Shown one piece after another: positions 1 through 12,952 of a stretch of 64,000 nt of DNA. The translations under genes and the position numbers were made by a program. The notes beneath the pieces were generated by a model. The model was not told the origin of the DNA. It did not search any database and saw nothing but the letters and a program-made list of their open reading frames with translations. Each line of letters begins with the position of its first letter. The first letter of the stretch is position 1. Source of the stretch: Euryodendron excelsum (lineage: Eukaryota > Streptophyta > Magnoliopsida > Ericales > Pentaphylacaceae); contig CM065394.1 in NCBI GenBank assembly GCA_033060915.1, positions 15,649,501-15,713,500 of the forward strand, given 5' to 3'.

Positions 1-54
1 AATTTTTTGAAAAGTTATATGAAACATTGACACTAACAACGAAGTGATCAGATC

Positions 55-136
<82 letters not shown>

Positions 137-2138
137 TGTAGTCCCTTGATGTCTTACTGATGAAGTGTGTGTATTGCAATGTGAGAGGCAATATATATAG
201 GCATAAAACGAGTGGTGAGCAAGGAGATAAAACAAGAAACTATACAAAAGAGGAAACCTAAAACCTATAATTATTAGCACAACCCTAAAACATTGCTCAA
301 TAACCACAATAAAATAATATCGCCAAAACAATGAATTGCCAACAAAAGAGAAAAGAATACTAGCTTCTTTTTTTCTTTGCTTTAAGTAGAAAAAAATATT
401 GAAGATATGTCATCTTGAGAAATGTATCCCATATATCATACAAATTTTATTTTCATAGGGCAAGAAAAAAAATTACTCTACAAATATCAACTTCTTCTCT
501 TATTTCCATCATTTTATTATTGAATACACGTTAACTACAATAGATTAAATGTAACAATTACCTGATGTCTACTAGAAATATAAAACAAAACAAAAAAAGA
601 AAAAAGAAAAAGGAATTCAAGAGAAAGCAATTGAAAATCGAAATGGCTATTTTTTGGTAACTTCTTTTTTTTTTTTAACAAGTTATCAAAACCATGGTAA
701 TTTTATTGCATAAACTACGATAAACGAAAAATCAATTAATCCAAATAGTAAAGAATAAATTAATTTAGTATTTTAACAAATTGTTTGTTTTAAATTTTGG
801 TAACAACTACCATCAGTTAACTGTATTCATATGAATTTGGTACGCTAATTTTATCGGCATTTAGTGTTGTTGCTGCATGGACCTTTCCATGTAGTAGAAG
901 TTTTAGCAAAGCAAGAAAGCAACCCAACATGCAGTAAATCTTCAATGCAATGGCAACCCAATCAAATTCCGGAAAATGTATAGTTTTTTTTAGCATAACT
1001 ATCTAAAATTAGGAAGATATTATCTCAAACTATCTACTAACTAATGACGTGTCACTGTAATTAAGTTTTTAACATTGTTCATTTAACATGTTTTGATTGA
1101 CTTGTGATATCATGTTATTAATATATTAATAAATTTGTCAATCTTTAGATAAGCAGATATATCATTATCTAACCCATTGATGATAGGCTTAGCCACAGGA
1201 AGCTAGCCTAGTTGAATGGTAATATTACAAGGTTAATGGGCCATGGAAGTTAGATTCCAGGCCCAACTTTTGTTGCTATTACGGGACAAAAGAGGGATCA
1301 GCACACAAATTGATTTGTTCATGTTTTACTCCCCAATGCAATGAGGACAATGATTGATGGGTAGGCCCAATAGCCTTGTAGGAGTTAGTTGGAATTGAAA
1401 TCTTCTAGCTAATGTTAACATCACATCAATGTGACTCCAAAGTTCCAAGAGCATATTCCAAAAGCATGCTACGAATATTTCTAAAACAAAGGCCCTACGC
1501 CATTGTTAACGTTTTTAGCGCTGACATATTATGTGAATAAAAGTAATTTTAAGTTATAATTGAGTCTAACATATGTAATTATTTTTTAGAGCATAAGCTG
1601 TTAAAACTATAGTACAGTTAAAACATGCAAAATTGAAATTTTAGAAACTCATATATCTCTATAATCAGATATGCTATCGTGTTCATAATATATTGATTTT
1701 ATGAAAAATTTCAAAATCTATGTGCCTATGAGGTTCGGGCATTCGAATACGTTCTCGAGGGTTTAAACACAATGGTAGTTAAGCGAGTTATGAATTTTCA
1801 GTATTTCTAATAAGTTTTGAGATCCCAATTCATACTAAATTAAAACTGCAATTTAGGGAGACTTCTTCTATTATAAATAGAGTTTGAGCGATTGCTTTGA
1901 AAAGTATCTAGAGAATATATATTCCACATATATTTGGAGATCACATTGAGAGTGTTATGAGCTTTTAATAAAAAAAAGTATCTTTCAAGTTATGAGCGAG
2001 GCACTTCTACTTCAAGAAGACATTGTTGGAGGATCTAGATAAATATTTTTAGCCATGTGTTGGATCTTCCAACATACTAGAACCAAATACTTGGGATAAA
2101 GGTTCACCCAACGAACATGTATTGCGGAATGACATGGG
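1..2138. other. AT-rich intergenic DNA with no supported gene
   Basis: No reading frame with recognisable protein similarity is visible on either strand. The stretch is AT-rich with many A and T homopolymers. The one clear structure is the microsatellite near the left edge. It may be the flank of a gene outside the window, but nothing here shows that. Confidence 0.6.
56..134. repeat. Compound (GT)n-(GA)n microsatellite
   Basis: About 40 bases of alternating GT run directly into about 39 bases of alternating GA without an interruption. It is a plain simple-sequence repeat of the kind common in plant gene flanks. Confidence 0.95.
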
Positions 2139-2148
2139 TTGTTAGTAA

Positions 2149-2675
2149 CAGGAGCGAAGTCAGGATTGTAGCTATGGAGGGGCCAAGAATAAATCTATAA
2201 TTAAATTATCACTAATAATACGAGCTATATTATTATACAATTTTTTTTAAAATATTCATTTAGTTTTAATTAAGATAAAACAATAGAATGCCACTAAACA
2301 ATTAATTTTTCACTAAATTTCTAACATTTCAATATGTCAACAATATGTCATTGATTTCACTATAGCATAACATAGAATATTAATTAGGAAGAACAAATCA
2401 TATTAAAAGCTATTATGATAGGACTTTTATTTTAAAGTGAGAGGCTCTCATTCATAAAAAAAAAATTAAAAAAAAAAAGGTTCTCATTCATTAATATCAT
2501 TATTTATACAAATTTTGTATGAATTTTTTTATTGCATAAGATTATTTATATGGAATATATAGGGACTTCGTGGAGAAGAGTCATTCCACATCATGTAAAA
2601 TTTTCGAAGTAAAAGGAGGTTAGTTCAAAGCTAGGGGGGCCATGGCCACCCTTGGCCCTAGTGTGGCTTCGTCCA
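2149..2675. mobile_element. Degenerate non-autonomous DNA transposon (MULE-like)
   Basis: The segment is bracketed by near-identical 10-bp direct repeats, TTGTTAGTAA at 2139-2148 and TTGTTAGTTA at 2676-2685. A 9-10 bp duplication is typical of Mutator-like elements. The ends are loosely inverted: GGAGCGAAGTCAGG near the left and the complement of TGGCTTCGTCC near the right. The interior is AT-rich with no coding potential. The ends are diverged, so the superfamily call is tentative. Confidence 0.5.
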
Positions 2676-2712
2676 TTGTTAGTTAGTAGTGACTGGGCCG
2701 ATATTTTGCGAA

Positions 2713-2954
2713 GAATAGAAGCCTAAATGGACTGACATAGCAAACGATGGGTTCTCCTTAACAGATTCAACCCATAACAATTTTAAGGGGGAGCCACCAC
2801 AGCTGTATGCACAATTGTTGGATTTTGCTGCATGAATAGAAGCCAAAATGGGCTGACATAGCAAACGATGGGTTCTCCTTAATAGATTCAACCCATAACA
2901 ATTTTAAAGGAAAGCCACCACAGCTGTATGCACAATGATTGGATTTTGCTTCAT
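2713..2954. repeat. Two tandem copies of a 121-bp unit
   Basis: Bases 2713-2833 and 2834-2954 are direct head-to-tail copies that differ at only about ten positions. Both begin GAATAGAAGCC and end TTGGATTTTGCT(G/T)CAT. No protein similarity was recognised in the unit. Confidence 0.9.
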
Positions 2955-2955
2955 A

Positions 2956-5418
2956 CAGCAGCGAAGCGAAGTGCGTAGACCCTGTCAGAGATAGGGCAGG
3001 CCATTGAAGAAATGGAATCTAAGAATCCACAAAGATCATAAACAAGGAAGGAGTTTAATACTTCCGAGATTTAATCTTGAAGGCCGATCTTATGCTAGAG
3101 AGGAGCCTCTCGCAGTGAGAGCGCTGGCCCTTGTCATGGTTTTGGTTGCTCCGGGGAAGGGGAGTGGTGAGGCGGCCCCTCAACTTTATTTTAACTCCGG
3201 AAGCATGTCTTTGGTTTAATCCAAGTTTTTTTTTATTTTTTTATTTTTTACTTCTTAACACAAAAGGGAGGTCAGAGGGTGCAGAAGGATCTGTCGTCTA
3301 TGCTTTCAACTGATCCTGAAGATTTGAATCGTTTAGCGAGTGTCCATTCCGTGCTTTCTTGTGAGGAGAAGCAGTTACATATCCATAAAAAAAAAAAAAA
3401 AAAAAAAAGAAGCACATGGAGAAGGACTGGCCTGATGAAGAGGAGGGAACGCGCCCTTTGACAGAGGACGCAAGGGATGAAAGCGGACTCCTTGCTCTTA
3501 ATTAATATATATTCAAACATCGGATTTCAGTCAAGGGTAAGATATATAAACATAATTTTTATAAATTTTTTCTATCGTTACTTTTTGTGATTCTTTTAAT
3601 TCAAAATAAAACACCTTTATAATTTAAAAAATACACTACTAAATTATTTTGCATGATATTTCTATATAGGAATTCTGTTTTAAATAATTTTCCTTCAATG
3701 AATAGCGTAGGTAGACATTATAATCAGTAGTTGAAAGTCATAGATCAATAATTACATTTGCACACTTACGTAACCGTATTTAAATAATATACTACAAAGA
3801 GAATCTAAAGACTAGACAAAAGAATTTGACTAGAGTAAATAGTAGGAAGAAAATAATGGATGGGACGTGGAGGCGGCCACACTTCAATCCATATTTTATT
3901 GCAATTTTGATATAGCTTTTGGATTGTTTAATGTTTTGTTAACTATAGAATGCTTAATTCATTCAACTTGATAATGCTGCTGGGGTAGTATACATTAATG
4001 TTTACCGTGACCTTTGCATGCCTTCAGAAATTTCCAAGAAAGCTCCATCGCTTTTAGGAATGCATTTACGATTTGTCCACATCCATTACAAGCATACTAA
4101 AGATAAATAACTAATAATAATATTTTTTTTGAAATAAAAATAATAATAATGAGAATGACTTCCTCAACTTTTTAGGAAAAATATTTGATAGCATTTGGAA
4201 TGGTTCTATTTTCTTTTCAAAGAATGTTACGTTTTGTTTGGTTCTAAAATTTGTTGATGAAAAGAAAAGGAAAAAGAAAGAAAAAAACAAAGAAAAAGAA
4301 TACAAAAGAGATAATCTAAATTCTTTGCTTTTATTTGGCTGGACTAAGAAAATGAATAGGTAATTCTCAAAAAGATATTTTTTTATGTTTGGCTAGACCT
4401 ACAAGAAATAAACGAGTACAATTAATTTCATTTGCATTTGAATTTCCCTTTCTTCCTTCTCCAAACCTTTGTTCGGTTGATGAAAAGAAAAGCAAGAAGA
4501 AAAGGGAAAGCAAAAAAAAAAAAAAAAAACGAAAGAGATAATCTAAATTCTTTGCTTTTATTTTGTTGGACTAAGAAAATGAAAAGTAAATGAATAGACA
4601 ATTCACAAAATGATCATTTTTTTGTTTGGCTGCTCCTACAAAAAATGAACAAGTACAATTAATTTCATTAGCATTTGCATTTCCATTTCTTTTTGTTTTT
4701 TTTTATCCCTTGGGGTCATCATACAGTAACACAAACCTGCTTACTTATTAATTAAAAAAATTTAAAATTAACATTTCTTTCATCAAATCCTAGAATGGAA
4801 ACAGTATAATTCCAAATGCCCAAGAAAACACAAATTAAAATCAATAAAAATTTAATGCAAAAGAAATTACTCAATTTTCTTGTATTTGTTTTCTGGGCTT
4901 TATTTTATTTTAACAACAATATTATCAATACTATTGGGAAATTGCTGTTAGTTTTTTATCAGCTCATTGGTAGTATTGCTAGTCAACAAGTAAACGCGTG
5001 GTTTCCAGTGCAAAGATTCCTTTCCTAAATGAATTCAAACGTAGTGTCTCTCACCTTCCATTTGGAAATTCTCTCATACTTTCAACCGCATCAGGGGTAC
5101 TTGACTTTGTCGAACACAACCCTCCAAATTTTGTTTGGTAGCCAGCTAATGACTTTTTTTTTTTTTCTTATATAAAATCCTCAACTCACCTACTAAATTT
5201 GGTTTGCCCAACTGTGTTTCTCTATGACAATCACATGTTTCATCTCCCACATAATCCTTGATCACATGGCTAAGATTTCAACGATTGCATCAGTTGTAAG
5301 GAGTGATGCCAAGTGCAGACCAAAACTCTGCGCTTTTGATGCAGCAAATTATAACCCATGTTAATTTAAGGATTAGAACATAGGGAGGGACAGTTTTGTA
5401 AATTCAACAGCAAGCCCG
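2956..5418. other. Intergenic DNA with a diverged about 200-bp direct duplication
   Basis: No gene is supported. Bases about 4256-4450 and 4478-4690 are diverged direct copies sharing GAGATAATCTAAATTCTTTG, GGACTAAGAAAATGAA and GTACAATTAATTTCATT. A poly(A) run lies at about 3388-3408. Short reading frames around 3.0-3.5 kb overlap each other on both strands and show no domain. Confidence 0.6.
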
Positions 5419-5419
5419 T

Positions 5420-5428
5420 ATTATAAAT
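5420..5428 (+). promoter_or_regulatory. Probable TATA box of the orphan ectodomain exon
   Basis: ATTATAAAT lies about 60 bp before the ATG at 5489. With the usual 25-35 bp TATA-to-start distance, transcription would begin near 5450-5460. That is downstream of the ATG at 5435, which supports the second methionine (5489) as the true start. Confidence 0.4.
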
Positions 5429-5488
5429 TATAGAATGCAAGTTGAGAGTCTATTGTTTGATTGCTTCAAACACAACATTTTTTTTACC

Positions 5489-6266
5489 ATGTCTGAACCT
5501 TTCTTCTCCTTCGTTGTTCTCTCTCTCTCCATCATCTTCTCCTTCTTCAAGACTTCCTATGGCAACGACGGAAATTCATTCTTAACGAATTGCCCTTCAC
5601 ACGAGTGCGGAGATGTTAAAATCGAGTACCCTTTTTGGCTGTTAAGTGAGGAGACAACCTCAAATCAATACTGTGGTTATCCCAGGTTTGGCCTTAATTG
5701 CTCGGCTATTGATAACATTAATAAGACCATCTTCTACCTCCCAAACGACACATACTACGTGAAGAACATAGATTATACCGAACGTACCCTCACCCTCATC
5801 GACATAGATATTACCAGCAGCCAAACATGCCCTAAGGCCCGTCACAACATTACTCTCGAAACCTTGCCATTATTGTCTTACTCCAACTTAGATTTGAACC
5901 TTAGTTTCTACTTCAATTGCACTGATCTACCCACATATGACTCTCCTATAACCTGCTTGAGTTCCGGTGTGAAGCGGTCCTACGTTTTTGTGGTGGGGAA
6001 AGAACCGATTGGTGTTGATTGGTATGATTTTTGTGAAGAGAAAGTGGTGGTGACGGTGATGGACTCGGACGTTGATCAGAATCAGATTGACGGTTTGATT
6101 ACTGGGTTTGGTGTGGCCATGAATGACGGGTTCGTGCTCGATTGGTGGACGGCGGCATCTTGTGGCGCGTGTGAGACCTCGAAAGGGCGCTGTGGGTATA
6201 ACAACGCGACCGATGATTTCTTGTGCTTCTGCTCCGGTGGCACCATTAGCAACGATAACTGCAAAG
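5489..6266 (+). CDS. Orphan ectodomain exon of an LRK10L-2-type receptor kinase (GUB_WAK_bind + WAK_assoc)
   Basis: The exon encodes a secreted extracellular module. It begins MSEPFFSFVVLSLSIIFSFF, a clean signal peptide. A galacturonan-binding GUB_WAK_bind domain follows (about residues 28-95, with CPSHECGDVKIEYPFW and YCGYPRFGLNC). Then comes a WAK_assoc cysteine module (about 140-258, with SCGACETSKGRCGYN and FLCFCSGG). An upstream in-frame ATG at 5435 would add 18 residues, but it lies too close to the TATA box. The coding sequence stops in phase 1 at a GTACGTAG donor (6267). If unspliced, it adds one residue and stops. No transmembrane or kinase exon is recognisable before the next ectodomain exon at 12145. 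It is a close duplicate of the ectodomain of the pseudogene at 42636-50524. It could be a stranded first exon or encode a secreted ectodomain-only protein. Confidence 0.85.
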
Positions 6267-8361
6267 GTACGTAGCTGCTCTTATTTGGTTTAATTAATGT
6301 ATTGTGTTTGTGGTTCTAATCTTATATATATATATGTGATTAAATTGAGATATTGCAAAATTGTTTCGTTGTCTAGATATGGGAGACTGGATGGTTAGGA
6401 TTAAAAACTGTTCTGATGTGTGGGCCCCACATTTGAACAAAGTATTGTCGTATTAGGAAGCTGCAATACAGTGAAGCCACCAAGTGGGGCATCTGATTAG
6501 TGCTCTCAGAAACCAGTAACATGGCTGGTGAGTAGTAAAGCCATCTCGATAGATAATAAGTCTTTGACCTCTCTATAGGCTGAACTAATTCTTCTGTGGG
6601 GGTGTGGTGGGTTTTAACCTTTATAAAGGGTATAAAGAGAATTAGCAACGGAGTGAGTAAGACGGATCAACCAACCAACTGAAGCTAAGCTTGTGTTCGA
6701 CTTAAATAGGAGCTTGTTGAGATTACGAGCCTGGCTTGATTATATCTAGAAACTCGTTTAGTTTACTCCACTCCATTACTTAGCTTTGATGCACTCTTTG
6801 GTTGAGTAGAAAATCAAGTTGCTCAACCTGGGGATGGGGGGAAGGGTTAGTTAAAAGACAAGGTTGTGATCAACTTGCGAAAAGAATAAATAAAGTTTGA
6901 GCAGCTTAATTAGGCTGGCTTATTTAGGGCCTAATGAATTTATAAGCTATGTGCGCCTACAACCTGTGCGCCACAATGTCGCTTCACCAAACCCTTCTCC
7001 CCTTTGCTTTCACTTTCTACTTCTATTTCTTGATTTTCTTCACTCTAGTTGAGAAATTGAAAAAAGAAAAAATGACGACTCAAGTAATATTTTAATGTAA
7101 TAGAAAGAGGACTAGGTACCTATATTAGGCCTTTGGGGTCTTTGTCACAAGAGTTTCGCTTTCGTTTCAATGTTGTAATTTTGAATTGGTTGCACAGGCC
7201 ATGAATTTTTCACGTCAAAAGGCCGAATAATTAGGTGATTGCGTGGTGAAATACTCTTCTTGACTAACATGGTTATTTGAATTTGAGTCACGGCCACATC
7301 TCCATTAAAAGAAAAGGAAATTGTTACACCAAACTACTCTTTTCGTTTAGTTCATTGTACTTTATAAAATGTCCATTGAAATATTTATAGAAATTTTTAC
7401 TAAGTTTTCTATTTCTTTTCTTTATGCTTTGCAATAGTTTTTTTTTTTATTAAGATCTACATTAAGGTTCTTTGATCGTGTCCCTATAATTTTTTGTTGG
7501 TGTTTCCTTTTTCTATTTTTTCAAGCGTTTCTCTCTTTTGCTTCGTTTTTTGGAAACTAGGCCTAAAAATATTTTAAAAGTTGTGTTTTTAAGTTAATTT
7601 TAAATAATTTAGATTGCAAATAATTTATATTGACTTGACTTGTTTAAACCCTAATTGGGGTTGCGTTGGGATACTCATCAACTCCATCCAAATTAAAGAT
7701 TTCTTAACATAGAAAAGGAACTATGATTGTCACACCGCGTGGTAATACGGTAATACATAGAGCATAATTTATTGGTCGGCAATAGCGTGACCTCTTTTTC
7801 TTTTGCCCTTGATTAATGTTATATGCAATCATATTTTTTAATTTTTTTTTCTTATTCTTAAACATAAAGTTGTAAAGCTCACATTAATAAATTTATGTAG
7901 GACCCATTCACTTGTATCTAGTGAGTTAGAAAAGAGATTACATATAGCATTTTTCTTTGTCCTTGCGTCTTATTTTCAAAGCCTTACAGTCAACAACAAC
8001 TACTTTTGTTTTTAATTAGTAAAATGAAATAATTTTTGCACATTTTTTTTTTTGGTACATTAGAGGGCTAAAGCCTTAGAAAAAGAAAAGTGAGTTAAAC
8101 CAATGATCTCAATCTTGGGTGGGGATGCCATTACCACTTAAGCTAACCCTTTTTCTCACAATTCTTAACTTCTTCATTATTATAAGAAAAATGCTATTTT
8201 TTCAAAAACTTAATACAGAAAATTTCAACAAAATTATGTGTTAGTGACATTTTCAAAATTATAAATAAAAAATATGGGTGTTTTGTTTTTAAATGAAAGT
8301 TCCACAATCAGCCATATCAATTTGTACAAAAATTTTGTACAAAAATTATATATGTATAACA
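6267..8361. other. Intron-like or intergenic DNA with no kinase exon found
   Basis: This is where the small GRRINLRV-type exon and the kinase exon of an LRK10L-2 gene would be expected. I found neither. A short TA microsatellite is at about 6323-6336. The rest is AT-rich without protein similarity. Confidence 0.5.
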
Positions 8362-8370
8362 TTACTCTTA

Positions 8371-8794
8371 GGAGTAATTATAAAAACACTCACTGAACGA
8401 TGACTTAGTATTATCAAATTTTCAGAAACTCTAAAATATGACATATGGATCCATTGAACTATGAATTTATATCAATTAACACCTTTGGTTAATAATCAGT
8501 TAGAAAAATGAATGAAAAATTATTATGTGATTTGCAATGTTCACAAAAAGTATGATTTTATATTTTAATTGATATTTTCTTATTATAATAATTGTTTAGT
8601 GACTGACATATCCCTTAATACTATTATGAATATGTGAGTCATCAATAATTTTCATCCACTCTCTTAACATATTACTAATATAAGGTGTTAAATGATATAA
8701 ATTGATAATTCTAATATAAACACGTTACGTTTTAAAATTTATGAAATTTTGGTAACGTTGAGTTATAGTTCAGTGGTGCTTTTATACTTACTCC
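8371..8794. mobile_element. Mutator-like MITE with perfect 9-bp target duplication
   Basis: The element has long inverted ends: GGAGTAATTATAAAAACAC on the left and the complement of TGCTTTTATACTTACTCC on the right. The match continues imperfectly inward for roughly 70 bp around CACTGAAC. It is flanked by identical 9-bp direct repeats, TTACTCTTA at 8362-8370 and 8795-8803, the duplication length of Mutator-like transposons. No coding sequence is present. Confidence 0.85.
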
Positions 8795-8803
8795 TTACTC
8801 TTA

Positions 8804-11800
8804 TTAATCTTATTATAATGTGCCATTTGCCACATTCATCTGTGTGCTTTGTGTTTTTTAACTTGGTAATTGGCTAGTAAGTAAATAATTGAATCTACTC
8901 TTCCAAGTCAATACCCAGTTCTGGTTGTCAAGATGAAGTTATCTTTCAGCAACTCTCTCTCTCTCTCTCTTGTGTTGAAATAATGCTCTATAGTTGAATT
9001 CAACAACACGTCTAACTAGATCGCAAGTATAACGCCAGTATTCTGCAAAATTTCTATCCATTTATTCCTTTTCTCAAGTGTTTCATATCCAGTCGCTCTT
9101 AATAAGTTTCTGCCAGTGCATTTCAAAATCTTTCCATCTTCGACCCTACTCTAAGTGATCATCTATTGTGTGAGTTCACGTTGGGGACTATCACGGCTCT
9201 AGATTCAAATGATCTCGATTTACTCGATTTTAAAATGAGTTGTACAAAATAGATACAAGTGTCTACATATATATATTGCTTCTCCAAACAATGTGAAATT
9301 ATAACACATAACTTTAGAGTTAACAAATCACTGTCACAGTTTGTCAGGATTTCGTTTTTGCCAACGTGCAACCCCCGACTCTAACAATTCAACCCCTAGT
9401 GTGTAGCCACCCGAATCTAACAAAACAGCATGATTTTGGATGAACCATGTTGCTTTTTCCCTGAAAGCTTATGCAAGAATCTGTCCTACTTCAAATCCTC
9501 CAGCTAGACCAGTAACTCCGGCAATTGGTACGAACGCAACGAGTACATACTCCTCTTCCTCCTATGATTTTTTCTCAATTATTTTTGGGTAATTCTTATA
9601 TTAATTATATCATATTACTTCCTGAACTTGAAATTATGATTTTCAGTTGGAGTACGATTAAGCCTGGTGTGTGTCAATAGATATATATACTATTTTTTTT
9701 GGCGGTTCATGTTTTAGGATATTAGGGTCAGCTTGTATATACCTCAACTAATTTTCTCTCGATCCAGTCAAAGACAGACCATTCACTCCAGAGTTAAAAG
9801 ATATTCATTAGGAATAAGTTATTTGCGACCAACTCTTACAGTTGGCAATAGTCGAACTCGTGATCTCCAAAAGGGTCCAGTTGGCCAGGAGATATACTAT
9901 TCTTTACAGCCAGATTAGAGATTTCAAAAACTGATCTGTAGTGATATAATTTCAGGTTTATCTTTGTCTTAAATTGCTCACTCCCTAACTGGATTTCTCA
10001 GCTCCCAAACAGCCCCTTAATCCTCTTCCTCGTGGGAAACAATTGGGCTTGGTCAACAACAGCTGTAACCTGGACAAAGTGAACAACAGAAAATTGTTTC
10101 TTCAAAATTCATAGGGTGAGAAAAGTACAACCTCCCTAAGATTTTTGTTCAAGAATTTGTATTCTCCCCCTTAGATTTGCTTTGAAGAACTTTAAATAAC
10201 CTTCTAGTCTTCAAACCCACAATTCCAGGTTTGTCAACTGTCTTATGATAGACTATGTCAACAAGCTTAGTTGGCAAGGTGAACTGGAGGTAATACTAGA
10301 TGATAATCAGCTGGTAGCTTAATGGTGAGGTATATTGGTAGTAATAAAACATAATAATAATGTTATACAAACATATTTTTGTATAAAATTTTCATACAGA
10401 ATTATGTAATTATTTGCGATCATTTTATTTAAAAAAAAATACTCACTATTTTGAATCTTAATTTCAAAAGTATAATTGTCACACCATTTTGCTAGAGTTT
10501 TTTTTTTCTTCTATATAAAAGTTTTATAAGAATAAAAATTTTCTAAAAAATTAATCCCTCAATAAGTACAAATTAGAGGGCCATTTTTTAAATTCGACAA
10601 TAATTTTGAATAACTTATCACAGGCATTAAATATAACAAGTGTAGTGCTATTTTGAACTTGCCTACATGACCCAGCCTGTGGTTGAAGGTTCGAGTTTTC
10701 ACGTGCTAAGTTTTGTAATAATATAAATGCATATATGAAATTTGTAATAAAAAAGGAGGAAAATTAATCAAAAGTACCATTTTAACTTCAAATTTTATTT
10801 ATTTTTTATTTATTAAGGTTCCAAATTACTATTTTTTTATTATTTATACAAAACAATACTAATAATAATTATTCTTATTATTATTTCCTAACAAGGTGTT
10901 TGAACCTCTTAGAGGGTTGACTAATTTATATAGTCCCCACATGTATTTTGTAATTATTGAGTTAAAACCTAAAGAGAGGAATACTAATGTTGCTTTTTAT
11001 TTTCACCATTTTAATATAGTTCCCTCATTTTTTCTTTAATAATATAATTAAAATAAGGAACCAATCACAAATATTCAAATAAATTATGATATAATACATC
11101 CCAAGTTAATAAATACTTATACTCTTCACATATAATATGTGTACATATGCATAATAAAACAATCCTGTTTTCACATAAACCTGAAACCTAATGAAAATTT
11201 TTGTTTTTGCGTTGAGCTGTATAAATACACATATTAAATATTTCAAGCATTATACTTCATAAATAAATAAAAAAAAACTCAATTAGAATTTTTTTAATAT
11301 AATTCCAGCATATTACATAAACTATAATTATAATTATACAATTAATGACCATTGTACTCATTCGACCTTATCAACTATTAAAAAAACTTGTATCAACATT
11401 TGATATAATACAGTGATCAAACATACATTTTTATACTTACACAAAAATTGATGGATTAACCGTTCTTCTATCAAGGCTTGAAAGAATAAACTAGAAAAAT
11501 AAAAGTCATATGTCTAGGACTTCATTTTGGTAGCTCATCAAGTAATATGTTTTATAAACAAACAAGTATGAGATAAAAATACTAGTTACTAATATGAATA
11601 AGAAGAAATAACTTATAAATAGTGTGGCTGTATTTTTATCCCAAATTTTTAACTAATATTCACATTATACTTATATGTCTATGTATTTGTATTTTTTTTT
11701 ATGTTATCGTACGTATTATTGTGCTGAATTTTTACTATATTGAAAATAAAACAGTACTAAATTCATACACAACGTCCCATATTTTATTACGGTGATAAAA

Positions 11801-11937
11801 ACTGGTAACTTCGTATATATATATATATATATATATTTATTTATTTCTTTATTTCTTACTAACGTCCATCGGCCGCCATGAATTCAAACCAAACTTTCTC
11901 AAATAACAACCCAAAAGTCGTTGAAATTAGCCGCCAT
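8804..11937. other. AT-rich intergenic DNA with no supported gene
   Basis: No convincing exon is present. Simple repeats include (CT)n at about 8950-8970 and (TA)n at about 11813-11836. A short proline- and threonine-rich open stretch near 9478-9597 has no recognisable family. Confidence 0.55.
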
Positions 11938-11957
11938 CTCTCTCTCTCTCTCTCTCT
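11938..11957. repeat. (TC)n microsatellite upstream of the ectodomain exon
   Basis: A run of about ten CT/TC units lies about 190 bp before the ATG at 12145, in the probable promoter or 5' leader of the receptor-kinase gene. Confidence 0.9.
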
Positions 11958-12144
11958 GAAATAAAAATTCTAAACACGCTTGACTTTTCTTTGTCAAAAT
12001 AGCTCTCCTGAGCCCCTGTTCTGTTTGTTTACATTGCAGAGACGTTTCCATCTGATCTTTTCCTGCCTCTGAAAAACTCATTCTTATAAACATCAATCAA
12101 ATCCTTAATAAAACCAACCGTCCTTCTTCCGTGAGCTTCTGCAA

Positions 12145-12952
12145 ATGCATATCCATCTCTTCTCTTCGTCCCCATTCGAGTACTCAATCGTCATATTGTT
12201 AATCTCGATCACGATTTCGACATGTTACGCTCAAGAAGACGAAAATTTTTACGACTGCAGCAACTATACCTACAGTTGCGGCCAGAACATACAAGGCATT
12301 GGCTATCCTTTCTGGGGAGATGGTCGACCCCAATACTGCGGCCACCGAGAATTTGAGCTCAAGTGCCAAAACGGCGAATACCCAACCATAGACATCAACA
12401 ATTGGGCTTTTCGCGTGCTCGGAATCGACCAAACCACTCATCGGATAACTGTTGCTAGGTTGGATCTATGGGATAGCTATTGTATTCAGGAGTATAGCAA
12501 TTTCACTTTGAATAGTAAAGTGTTTAGCTACAGTCCGGCGGTGCGAGACCTGTTTCTATTCTATGGTTGCAGCTCTGATATTATACGAGAGTTTCCGAAT
12601 AATCTTACGTGCACTATAGAGGGTAGAAAGAGCCATGTTTTCTATGTGGATGAGTCGTTCTTGAGGGTTCAGCCTCAAAACCTTACAAGCCTCGCAAACC
12701 TGACGGCAATATCATGCAACGTGAGTATTGAGGTTCCGGTTCTTCCGACGGCTCTGGATATACTTTCGAACGAGTCGTCGGCGCTGCAGGTGGCTTTGAA
12801 CCAGGGGTTTGAGCTGGCGTATGATGCAGAGAATGTGGCTTGCTGGAGATGTAATGACTCTGGTGGGATTTGTGGATCTTATTCTTCTAATGGCGAGTTT
12901 CTCTGCCTCTGTCGTGACAGTAGTGCTCATCCCCAAGTCTGTCAAAATCGTG
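12145..12952 (+). CDS. LRK10L: LRK10L1-type receptor kinase, exon 1 (extracellular domain)
   Basis: This exon encodes the extracellular half of a cell-wall-sensing receptor kinase. The ATG at 12145 starts a signal peptide (residues about 1-29, cleavage likely after CYA). GUB_WAK_bind follows (about 36-105: YSCGQNIQGIGYPFWGDG, YCGHREFELKC). Then comes a WAK_assoc module (about 150-268) ending in WRCNDSGGICG and EFLCLCRDSS. Many N-glycosylation sequons are present. The exon ends in phase 1 at G|GTACGTAC (donor 12953). Joined to the exons at 18931-18966, 19059-19319 and 19405-20342 it makes a 2043-nt coding sequence, 680 residues, normal for LRK10L1-type proteins. The implied intron is about 6 kb and holds a decayed alternative first exon. 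No lesion is seen here. Without splicing the frame stops shortly after the donor, at 12984. The symbol is a family name, not an orthology claim. Confidence 0.85.

Noticed and set aside
3004..3520. Overlapping short ORFs on both strands near a poly(A) run
   Set aside because: All are under 85 residues, conflict with one another and show no motif. The poly(A) run hinted at a retroposed gene, but no parent is recognisable.
9478..9597. Short open stretch rich in Pro, Thr and Ala with possible N-glycosylation sites
   Set aside because: It is about 40 residues with no start, splice context or recognisable family. It is too weak to call an exon.
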